From contig CM053268.1 of NCBI GenBank assembly GCA_028583415.1, positions 14,010,055 through 14,074,054 on the forward strand: 64,000 nucleotides of DNA, read 5' to 3'. Position numbers and translations under genes: made by a program. The number at the start of each line of letters is the position of its first letter. Position 1 is the stretch's first letter. Below, piece after piece: positions 55,553 through 64,000 of the stretch. This DNA comes from Protea cynaroides. Lineage: Eukaryota > Streptophyta > Magnoliopsida > Proteales > Proteaceae. The notes beneath the pieces were generated by a model. The model saw only the letters and a program-made list of their open reading frames with translations. It searched no databases and had not been told where the DNA came from.

Positions 55553-56980
55553 ACCATGTTGGTTACAAAACCAACATGAAACCCTTAGCAATATATTCTA
55601 ATGAAACCCTAATAATATTGTAGGACTTTGTGACTTCCCGTTTGGATCTTGCGACGTAGAGCAAGCTAACAAACGAGCGTCAGGTAAGGGAATCTGACCT
55701 AAACCTAATAATTAATGGACAATAAATCATTGTTAACCACCTGATTAGGTCTGATGTGATGCTTGTGCATATTCACATGCCATCTTTTAATTTCAGTTAT
55801 TATTACTGTTCATGCATTGTTAGGATGTGATTGTTAAGCATGTGATTGTTTTCATTAGTGTGTGGAGTGGGGCATGGGCCTGGGATTGCTCCTCACACTA
55901 GCACCTTTTGTAGTATTCTGTCTTAACATGCTTGGTACGGGTGGGGCATCAGGGGAAGGTCGTGGTACGTTGGTCTCCGATGTTGATGCTGGCCTGGCCA
56001 TGGTTATGTGGCACTGTGGTCCCCGAGGTCGACGCTGGCTTGTCCACGATGCTTTAGCTCTATCTCTATGCCGTAGGGAGTTATGTTGGGATAGGGTCTA
56101 CCTTCGTATTGTTTTTATCCTAGTGTGTTAGTTGCGGATAGGGCATCAGGGGAGGTGTGGGAATGCCTTAGCTCTATCTCTATGCCGTAGACGACTGTGC
56201 TGGGATAGAGCATACATTGATGACATATAGGATTGGTTAGTTGCGAGCCCAGTTTACGAGCCCTGGCCAGTAGGGGCTTAGGTACTGGTATGGGTAGAGC
56301 ATCAGGGGAGGTACGGGGGTATCTTAGCTCTATCTCTATTCCATGATGGGTGCATGTGGGCCAATGGGGTGTGATCCATGAGGTGCCACACACTCGTGTA
56401 TAGAGGTGCGGGGGCCACCAAACCTTTCTATAGCACATTGCAAACTTAAAACCAGACTACAACATAAAATGATTGTTACTCATGCATAATATTGTGAAAC
56501 TGTCTGATTGTCTTACTGAGTTAAGTTGTGAGCTCACCCTTTGTATGTACATTGTTTTAGATGTTGATGCTGGTTACACTGTGGATTACTACATGAACGC
56601 TCCAGCGTATGGTGATGTTGCTGCTCTGGGTGCACAGGCAGGAGAGGACGAGCATGACGCTTCATGCGAGTGCCCTTTCTGCGTGTACATTTGATTGGTT
56701 TTATTTATTTATTTTCAATATTTTTTATTGGATTAAGGAGATGTAATGATATTATATTACTTGTTTGGGTTTGAATAATTGGATATTTTATTTAACGTTA
56801 TCAATAGATTCTCAGTTCATTATATTTTAAAGACTTTCGCTGTACTATTATATTCTGATTGTGTTTATGTGTGATGGTTTGTATGAGTGGACACAACCTA
56901 TTCGAGATCCTGGTGTGAACTGTTGGTTCGATGACAGTTTACTCACACCATTCTGATTGGATCAGAATTGGGGTGTGACA
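55553..56980 (+). repeat. Partial 3' LTR of element 4
   Basis: It matches 49978-51404 with few substitutions and ends GGGGTGTGACA, followed by CATGT. It carries second copies of the conserved block, the AGCTCTATCTCTAT units, the hairpin and the micro-ORF. Confidence 0.93.
56560..56694 (+). CDS. LTR-embedded CxCxxC micro-ORF, element 4 (3' LTR)
   Basis: This is the second copy of 50984-51118, intact, with small changes (one D to Y, last residue I). It ends C-E-C-P-F-C-V-Y before TGA. Confidence 0.5.
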   Translation, partial: DVDAGYTVDYYMNAPAYGDVAALGAQAGEDEHDASCECPFCVYI

Positions 56981-57809
56981 CATGTGGTCGATCATATGGT
57001 CTCGTAGGGTCGGATATCATTCGACCCTACGTGCGACCACACATTTTCTGTGTCGACCTTTTACTTTACAGTCCATTCCTTCGCGTTTGGATCCTTTGGC
57101 TTACTATCATGGTCTATTCTATGATTGTTCTATGGCTCAAAACTACAATTTTTACACCATTCATTGTCCATAACGATCTCTTCCATGGAATCTCTTGAAA
57201 TTAACCATGGATGGAGGATTTGGGTTTCTCCTAATCCTATGTTCTTCATAAACTATTCTAGGCTTCCAATTCATGTAGAGATTTAGGTTCATACCTTGGA
57301 TTTGTTGAGATTCAGAGGTTTCTCTGAACTTCTTCTTCCTTAGTCTTCTTCTTCAAGTTTCCTTCTCTTCCTTCTCTTCCTCCTCTTTCTCTTTCTCTCA
57401 CTTTCAATTAGGATTCTATAGGAGTGAAAGAGGCTAAGGGATGTCCTATTTATAGAGGAAAACCCTCTATAATAAGTCCCAACGAGTTTAGGAAAGACCC
57501 CCCTTTGAATTAGGAAGGTTTCCTAATTTCTGGATTCTGTCTGCTATCGTAGGGTCGCAGAATCCGTCGACCCTATGTTCTTCTAGTCATGCGACCCCAC
57601 GACTAAAAAGTCATAGGTTGGACTCTTTTGAGGTGGGGTCAATCATACCTGTTTAGGCATGCGACCCTACCCTCATATTTGACTATTTTTGGGTTAGACT
57701 TCATACCTGGTCTTGTGGTTTCTTCATGCACTTGGTCCACTTGGCTCGACCATGATAGGTAGACCTGGTACAAGGTGGTAAGACCGATTAGTTCGATATG
57801 GGTCTTACA

Positions 57810-58786
57810 CGTGCCCTGGTAGAGGAATCCTGACTGCCCCTGGATATGAAGCACATGGAGGACTAGATGAATCGAGAGGTCATTCAGAGGTGCTATTGGT
57901 ACGAGAAGATGGTACGTTCCTTTATTACTTGCCTTTGCTTGCCCATACCCTCTGCTTTGCACGGTTTAACCTTAACCTTCTTTTGGTCATAGGCAGATTC
58001 TACTTCTGGCGACGTCTGCCATTTGCTAGAAATAGTGAACTTTAAGCTCTTGGTGGCTGACACCAAGTACCAGGAACTCAAAGAGGCCCATGATGCGTAG
58101 GCAGCCGCCATGGAAAAGATGGCCGCCGAATGCATGGGTCTCTGCCAAGAGTTGTTAGCAGCCCAAGACAAGGCCAAGGTTGCCGAGGGGGAGCTAACCA
58201 GCGAGCAGTAAAAACTTTAGAAAGTGAAGGGGGAGCTATGCCAGGCTGAGAAGAAGTTACACAAGGCCGAAGATGACCTTAAATCTATGGAGGAGAGGGT
58301 ATAGTTGGTGACCTCCGGGCGAACAAGGCCAAGGAGAGTCTCCAGTGGCTGAAGGAGAGGGAGAAACTCTACAGGGAGGAGGTCATGGCCGAGTACCACC
58401 AGTCTAAGGAGTACAAATAGGCCTTAAAGGATGTTGTCGGCGGCTACTTCAGAGAAGGCACTCTATATCTACAGTCTTGCCTTGACGAGCAGGGCGTGGT
58501 GGTTAACTATTTCGTCTGCCTGTTTTTTGCAGAGGAGGATGAAGACTTGGTGGTGCCTCCATTGAGGAGTTGGAGGGTGATGTTGGTGAAGGCCCTTCAC
58601 CTAACTTGCCCATGTTTGGGGCTCTTCCTCAGACTCTAGTAGCCGAGAAGGTTGGTGGGGACATTTCTATCGGGTAGCCTACTGCCTAGGCTAACAGTCA
58701 GTCACAGGACCACCCAGCCGGTGCTGCCCCTATTGCTTTGATCGTGGACCACTCGGCCTCAAAAGATCATCCCACTACGGCTGCTT
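57810..58786 (+). pseudogene. Antisense coiled-coil ORF downstream of pol, element 5
   Basis: Exon end at 57810-57911, predicted intron 57912-57992, then a charged, Glu/Lys/Ala-rich frame with heptad-like spacing (Q-E-L-L-A-A-Q-D-K-A-K, K-K-L-H-K-A-E-D-D-L-K, W-L-K-E-R-E-K-L-Y). Several stops and frame changes follow. The end has G-Y-F-R-E-G-T-L and an acidic tail. Antisense ORFs with long coiled-coil tails occur beside Tat-type pol genes in plants, often with a plant mobile domain upstream. That part would lie left of 57810 and is lost. Function unknown. Confidence 0.55.
57912..57992 (+). other. Predicted 81-base intron in antisense ORF, element 5
   Basis: Donor GATG|GTACGT and acceptor TTTTGGTCATAG|GCAG enclose a pyrimidine-rich stretch of typical plant minimum-intron size. 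The coiled-coil frame opens right after the acceptor. Confidence 0.5.
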
Positions 58787-59832
58787 GAAGTCTCCTTCCC
58801 TTTTCCTTTTTGTAACTGCCCCTTGAGGGCTCTTCCTTTCAACCCCTTGAGGGATTGCAAACTTTTTTTGGAAATGTTAAAAATATTTACGTGGGATTTT
58901 CTTTACTGTTTGTGTTTTCCTTTTGACTGATACTTGAATGTGTGTACCTCTATGATACCCCTAAAGTATAGTCGGGCTAGTTGCCGAGTAGGCCGAGTGC
59001 ACTTGTAGACTGGTGCTTTAAACTTGCTAAGTGTTCTAAACCCAACTTTATTGGTATGTAGGGATTATCTGCATGCTACCCAAGCCTGCTTGTGGGTTGA
59101 GTCGACAGAGTCAAGTATGGTCTGCATGCTACTTAGACCTGTCTATGGGTCTGAGTAGGCAGGTCTGAGTAGGCAGAGTCAAGTATGGTCTGCGTACTAC
59201 TCATGCCTGCTTGTGGGTATGAGTAAGCAAAGTTAGGGTTGGTCTGCATGCTACTCATGCCTGCTTGTGGATCTGAGTAGCCAGAGTTATGTGTGGTCTA
59301 CGTGTTACTCATGCCCATTTATAGGGATGAGTAGGCAGAGTTAGGGGTGGTATGCATACTACTCATGCCTGCTTATAGGTTTGAGTAGGAAAAGTTAGGT
59401 ATGGACCTACGTGCTACTCAGACTTGCATGTGGGTCTGGGTAGGTAGGCTCAGCCGAATGGAACGACTAGAAGATAATGCAAGCTGTCAAATTGGCTGAT
59501 TGTTTCTATGCAAAAAAATGCTGCTTAACTTAAAATTTATAACTAATGGGTGCCCTTAGGTAGCTTGGCTTACAACTTTATGCTTGAAAAAGGAAAAAAA
59601 AATACATAAGGGCCTAGACTAGTTGGCCGACTCAACTGAACTTATGCTAGATACTAAGTAAGGTGATGTATGGTTGGGCCAGTGTCGAAAGAGGCTCACT
59701 GGTAGTACTTGTGCAGGTTGGTGGTGTGCCAAGTGTGAGGTTGGTCTGTCTTGATTACTTTGTAAGGCCCTTCCCAATTTTTTCTCATCTTTCCCTAGTT
59801 AGTCAGCTCAGATACTAATGTTTTCCTAAGGA
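58787..59832. other. 3' region of element 5 between convergent genes; no gene seen
   Basis: This is the untranslated stretch between the end of the antisense ORF and integrase. 59060-59455 is a tandem repeat (separate entry). The rest shows no coding signal. Confidence 0.6.
59060..59455. repeat. Tandem repeat, about 54-base unit, 7 copies
   Basis: Units contain GGTCTGCATGCTACTCATGC and CTGCTTGTGGGTCTGAGTAG. Copies begin near 59069, 59121, 59190, 59243, 59297, 59351 and 59407. Confidence 0.88.
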
Positions 59833-60705
59833 CTAGATCCCCGAACCTGAATACCTTGGGTTGCACGGTCTTGTCATAGTACCTGGCCGTGGCCTGTGAT
59901 ATTTGGCCCCCTTGAATGCTGTCGAGTCTTTGACGTCTTCCAAATCATCTAAGTTGGTGTGCAGGTCATCAAAGTTGGTCTCCTCATTGAAGTTTAGGAT
60001 TCTGTAAGTGGGGCGGAATACCTCTATAGAGACAACTGCTTCTGTGCCGAAGGCAAGCATGAAGGGAGTTTCACCCATGGGAGTTCTACTAGTGGTCTTG
60101 TATGACCAGACGATATTCGAAAACTTGTTAACCCATTTCTTTTTCTCATTGGCCACCCTCTTCTTTAGACCTGTCAGTATGGTCTTGTTTGTGGCCTCTG
60201 TCTACCCACTGGTTTGTGGGTGGTTGACTGATCCAAAATGATGATCGATCCAGAATTCAGCCTGGAACTCGATGAATGATGTGCTGCTGAACTACGTGCC
60301 ATTGTTTGTGACTAGTATCCTAGGCACTCCGAACCTGTAGATCATCGAGTGTCTAAACAACTGCTCCATCTTGGACTAGTCAATTTTTGCTATTGCTTGG
60401 ACCTCAATACACTTAGTAAAGTAGTCGATGGGCACGGCAACATACTTTTGCTGGTGTAAGGCTTTGGGGAAGGGCCTCATTATGTCCATTCCTCATATGG
60501 AAAAGGGGAGAGGACTGGTGATAGGCTGCAGAGGGGTAGCAAGAGAATGGGAAACTGGTGCATAGAAATGACACTTTTCACATTTACGTACCAGTTCGAT
60601 GCAGTCATTGTGCATTTTCGGCCAGTGGTGGCCTTGGAGGATTTTTTGAAATAATGATCGGCCGCCATGGTATCGATCATAGATTCCCTCGTAAACTTTC
60701 TTCAT
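59833..60705 (-). pseudogene. Integrase, element 5
   Basis: Zinc-binding part at 60493-60705 (C-E-K-C-H after H-W-P-K-M). The core has P-I-D-Y-F-T-K near 60430, and at about 60300 V-T-N-N-G-T-stop-F where V-T-D-N-G-T-Q-F is usual: the second catalytic Asp is Asn and Gln is a stop. 59833-60156 has W-S-Y-K-T-T and F-M-L-A-F-G-T-E-A. The enzyme would be inactive. Confidence 0.85.
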
Positions 60706-60756
60706 AACCTACTCAGCCTCATCTAGTCAGAGAGATCGAAGGAGTGGCACAGGATT

Positions 60757-61302
60757 TCACCTAGATGCGACGGGCCTTTTTTGATCTTCAGGTAGTGTGC
60801 CCATTAGAAGAGAGTTGTAGATGAAATCATACAAGCTAGGTGCTATGTTGATCGGCACTACTTCTCCTACAGTATTGCTCGCCTTCTCTAGTAGTTCAAC
60901 GTATACTACATTGTCCATCTCAAAGATGTCTGCTAGGGATAGCCTAGACAGCTCATTAGCTTCACTGTTCTCTTCTCGGCCTATATATTGTAATTTCACG
61001 CTCTAGAAGGCCATTATGGCCGAGTTTACCTTCTCTACGTATTTTTGCATCCCTGGTTTCCTGGCCTCGTAGTCCCTTAACACTTGGCAGGCTACAAGCT
61101 GCGAGTCACTATGGACTGTGAGTCTTCTTACCATCAAACTCTTGGCTAGTCGTAAGCCGACCAGAAATACCTCATACTCAGCCTCGTTGTTCGTCGTATT
61201 GAACCCAAACCTTATGGCCGATCGCACCTTAAATTTCTTTGGGCTGATGAGTACCACCCCTGTACCCGATTTCCTATCCATGGATGACCCATCAACCTGC
61301 AA
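60757..61302 (-). pseudogene. Second (archaeal-type) RNase H, element 5
   Basis: 61003-61302 opens V-D-G-S-S and has G-T-G-V-V-L-I-S-P, N-N-E-A-E-Y-E and V-H-S-D-S-Q-L. The frame continues in 60757-60999 with E-N-S-E-A-N-E-L-S-R-L-S. This additional RNase H after the ordinary one defines Tat-type elements. The Asp, Glu and Asp positions look kept. A stop divides the two segments near 61001. Confidence 0.85.
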
Positions 61303-61391
61303 AACCTACAACTCTTTGGCTGGTGTAGGATTGTCTTCTTAATCTGGCACCACTATCTCCCCCTCTATGAGGGTGCTCGCTACTATGAAAT

Positions 61392-61841
61392 CTACCAAGG
61401 CCTGCGCCTTGATGGAAATCCTGGGCACGAACTAGGCGTATTAGTCAGCACAGAGATAGGATATACCTGGAAGTATGGTTGGAGCTTCCGAGCAATATTG
61501 ACGAGGGCAAGGGCAAGCTTCTGGACCGGCTTATACCGAGTCTCTACATCCAGCAGCACCTTGTTGACATAGTATATGGGGCGCTGGACCTTTTCTTCTT
61601 CTTTCAGCAAAATGGCATTGATGGCCAGGTCTAATACCCCCAGATACAACTGCAACTCATCTCTTGGATTAGGTTTTATCAACAGTGGGGTGTGAAGCCA
61701 GATAGGTCTTGAGGTCTTCGAGGGCCTTCTTGCACTTGTCTGTCCATTCAAACTTCCCTGCTCCTTTTAATGTCCTGAAGAAGGGCAGGCATCTTTTGAC
61801 CATCTTGGACATGAATTGTCCGAGTATGGCTATCCGACCAT
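61392..61841 (-). pseudogene. RT connection and first RNase H, element 5
   Basis: It contains P-L-L-I-K-P, L-Y-L-G-V, I-Y-Y-V-N-K-V-L, E-T-R-Y and L-A-L-A-L-V. In Tat elements this RNase H is often degenerate, and here too the usual first Asp is not evident. Confidence 0.75.
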
Positions 61842-62480
61842 TCAGCTCTTGGACTTGCTTGGCATGGTCGGTGCAGTCATGTTCAGTATAGCTGTTAAAG
61901 GGTTGGCTTCAATGCCCAACTGTGATATCATGAACCCAAGGGACTTCCCCGACGCTACTCCGAAGGTGCACTTTGTTGGGTTCAACTTCATGCAGTGTTT
62001 CCTAAGGTCTTGGAAGGCTTCGTCCAGGTCAACCAGGTGTTGGTCAGCTTTCATAGTTTTCACTTGGAAGTCATCAACATAGACCTTGATGTTGCGGCCT
62101 ATCTTGTCCCTGAACATCTTGTTCACCAACCTCTGATAAGTGGCTCCTATGTTCTTTAAGCCAAAAGGCATGACCATGTAGTAGAAGAGCCTCTGGTTGG
62201 TGATGAAGGAGGTATGCTCCTCGCCGGACTTGTACATCTTTATTTGATTATACCCTGAGTACACATCAAAGAAGCTAAGTTGCTCATCCCAGCCATGGCA
62301 TCTATGAGCTAGTCTATCTGTGGCAATGGATAGCTATCTTTTAGGCAGGTTTTGTTGAGGTCTAGAAAGTCTATACAGATCCTCTACTTCCTGTTTGACT
62401 TAGGAACCATTACTACATTAGTAAGCTAGTCAGGATAAGTTACCTCATAGATGAAACTGGCTTTTAGCAATTTCTGGACC
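61842..62480 (-). pseudogene. Reverse transcriptase, element 5
   Basis: 61842-62264 has Y-S-G-Y-N-Q-I, V-M-P-F-G-L-K-N-I-G-A-T-Y-Q-R-L-V and the catalytic Y-V-D-D. Upstream (62280-62480) the finger region V-V-M-V-P-K-S and I-C-I-D-F is readable through several TAG stops at positions that are normally Trp (TGG). Confidence 0.87.
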
Positions 62481-62883
62481 TCCTTGTCAATGGCCGGCTG
62501 GCGTACAGGTGTAAAACTCCTTTTCTTCTGCCTAACTGGTCGATGTTGGGGGTTGACTACAAGGTGATGTTCAATGAATTCTCACAGAATTCTCGAATCT
62601 CAGAGGCTAACTAGGTGAATACGTCAAGGTTCTACTTCAGGAACTTGATCAGCTTAGCCTTTTGGTTCTTAAGTAGCAAGGAGCAAACTTGGAACGTCTT
62701 CTCTGGGCAATCAGCTGATATAGGGACCAGATGTAGTTCCTCAGCAGGAGTCCCCCTCTTAGGGCTATCGACATCCCTAACATCCTTGATATCCACTGTC
62801 TGAACCAGGGCCAACTTCAATGCCCTTCGTCTATTCATTAATTTCATGGCGTACCACTGTTTGGATGTGACCTGATCAGATCT

Positions 62884-63300
62884 TCATTCCTCAACCCTAT
62901 TGTTTGTAGGGAATTTCATCACCAGGTAGTAGGTGGACATACAGGCTTGTAACTTATTCAGGGATGGGCATCCGAGTATCAGATTGTGATTTGAGGGCCC
63001 ATCAACCACCATGAACTCCACTAGGACCCTTCGCTGCTTAGGTCTTTGACTGAGCAGCACTAGTAACTGTATACCTCCTTTCACTATCACTGGATCTCCA
63101 GAGAAGCTGATGAGATCGAACGTGATCAGTTGTAACTGGTTGTTCCCTATCAACATCCTCTGGTACGCGTGGTAGAAGATGATATCTACTGAGCTTTCTG
63201 TATCTAGCAAGCACTTGGTTACGTTACAGTGTTCTATCCCAGCCGTGAAGACAATAAGCATCTTTATGGGGCACTGCAACGTTGACGAGGTCTTCATTGC
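62884..63300 (-). pseudogene. Aspartic protease, element 5
   Basis: The motif reads L-L-D-T-E-S-S-V-D-I-I-F where D-T-G-S-S is usual, so the glycine next to the catalytic Asp is Glu. It continues with F-M-V-V-D and Y-N-x-I-L-G-type residues (N-L-I-L-G-C-P-S-L-N). The family assignment is clear and activity is unlikely. Confidence 0.83.
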
Positions 63301-63379
63301 TGAAGGTAATCACCTCTCCCGTCCTCTTCTTTTTGGATGGCCACTCAGTCTTGGCCACAAGTCAGGAGTAAGCTTTAGC

Positions 63380-64000
63380 TGACCTATTAGAGGTATTTCT
63401 TGTCGATGGCCCTCCTATGATAGTGAGGACCATTTTTCCTACTGCTTTCAGTCCTCAAGTAATGGCATACACTCTATCATCCCTGGGGATTATTAGTCTC
63501 ATGGATGTGGGGGGTTTATTCTTTGGAGGTGGACTGGTGACAAAGCATCGACTCCTAGATTGCCCCCAAGACCCTGGGTGTGACCTCTGACTGTCGCAGC
63601 TAACTGTCACTGGTTCCAGAAAGGACTTGAACTAGATGTGTTGCTTGCCTCCAAGGCGCTCCTTCACTGACACTCTGGGTGTGCCATCCTCAGATGAATT
63701 TCTGAGCAAGGCGAATTGAATGGCTCCGACACTGCCTGGGTGTAGCCGATCTACCCTCTGGGTCTTTGTTATCCCACTTATTTGCATCAGGGGTATCGCT
63801 GGCATCCATCGGGCAATTGTTGGGTTGCTAATTTCTCGGAGGGGGTGGAGGTAAGTCCCGATCCATCCGTGCTGGTGCTGATCCTCGACCAGCATCCCTG
63901 ATGAAGTTATGATAGTAGTCTCGACGGATGAGATCTTTTATCTTGCCTCTTAGGTACTTGCACTCATTAGTATCATGGTCATAATGACAATGGAAGCTAT
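63380..64000 (-). pseudogene. Gag C-terminus, element 5 (cut by window end)
   Basis: At the window edge the minus strand reads C-H-Y-D-H-D-T-N-E-C-K-Y-L, the Cys/His motif of Tat Gag proteins, followed by I-K-D-L-I-R-R. A frame change leads into 63632-63895, and I-G-G-P-S (usual I-x-G-G-P) lies near 63400. The N-terminal Gag core is outside the window. Confidence 0.75.

Larger units (their letters stand above)
49061..56980 (+). mobile_element. Element 4: Tekay-like retrotransposon with internal gap
   Basis: A 5' LTR (49061-51404), tRNA-Met PBS, antisense ORF, gag, 500 Ns and the last 1428 bases of the 3' LTR are flanked by a perfect duplication CATGT (49056-49060 and 56981-56985). The LTR copies are nearly identical by eye, making this the youngest Tekay-like insertion here. 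The zinc knuckle and all of pol would have to lie in the gap. Confidence 0.9.
47569..57809 (-). repeat. LTR O, minus strand, split by element 4
   Basis: The LTR consists of 57809-56986 and 49060-47569. It starts TGTAAGACC (57809) and ends GGGGTGTGACA (47569) on the minus strand. The interior resembles the solo LTR 42270-44661, including the conserved block at 48621-48660 and a micro-ORF remnant with stops at 47843-47975. Its microrepeats are TAGGGTCGCA-like (48890-49030, 57000-57040, 57545-57670). The flanking five bases differ (ACTAT and CGTGC), so it is not a simple solo LTR. Confidence 0.8.
57810..64000 (-). mobile_element. Element 5: Tat-type Ty3/gypsy retrotransposon (partial)
   Basis: The minus strand carries the Gag C-terminus (from 64000), protease, RT, RNase H, a second RNase H and integrase (to 59833). 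An antisense coiled-coil ORF (+ strand, 57810-58786) lies downstream of pol. Two RNase H domains are a hallmark of the Tat clade. LTR O cuts it at 57810, and the 5' part is outside the window. Many TGG-to-TAG-type stops. Confidence 0.88.

Noticed and set aside
54778..55623. Long open frames across the N gap
   Set aside because: They exist only because N codons contain no stops; no sequence supports them.

Overview
The window is a gene-poor, repeat-dense stretch of nuclear DNA from a flowering plant. I recognise no host gene and no tRNA, rRNA or CRISPR array. Nearly everything is LTR retrotransposon sequence: Ty3/gypsy chromovirus-type (Tekay/Del-like), Athila-like and Tat/Ogre-like elements, plus one hAT-type DNA transposon. 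All coding regions carry stops or frameshifts. The species cannot be named from the sequence.

Layout. 1-230: tail of a + strand LTR. About 240-11,900: element 1, a minus-strand Tekay-like element (3' LTR, pol, gag, then an antisense ORF on the + strand split by a 1.4 kb hAT element at 10,077-11,478). 11,926-21,759: a complete Athila-like element on the minus strand (TSD GCTAT), inserted in the integrase of element X (+ strand). The X chromodomain is split again by a 4.9 kb Tat-type solo LTR (22,139-27,066, TSD CAATG) and is followed by the X 3' LTR (27,197-30,206). 30,397-34,762: a second Tat-type solo LTR, lying in the 5' LTR of element 3. That LTR ends at 36,997 next to a decayed tRNA-Met primer site. 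Element 3 continues with an antisense ORF cut into three pieces by an LTR-like insertion (about 38,110-41,920) and a solo LTR (42,270-44,661, TSD ATACC), then a gag stump to 46,507. 46,508-47,568: a truncated LTR. 47,569-57,809: a minus-strand LTR (LTR O) split by element 4 (49,061-56,980, TSD CATGT), which has LTR, PBS, antisense ORF, gag, a 500-N gap and a partial 3' LTR. 57,810-64,000: a minus-strand Tat-type element with dual RNase H and an antisense coiled-coil ORF downstream of pol.

The Tekay-like elements share an architecture. Each 2.3-3 kb LTR carries a conserved block (TGTTCATGCAT core), a conserved hairpin with base-pair covariation between copies, and a short ORF ending in CxCxxC behind a splice-acceptor-like tract. 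After the PBS comes an antisense ORF of about 350-420 codons, which in two copies has an acceptor exactly 5 nt before its ATG, and then gag-pol. Each element also carries its own short palindromic repeats in the LTR and again in the leader before gag. These features recur in copies that differ strongly in sequence, so they are the best candidates for undescribed biology here.
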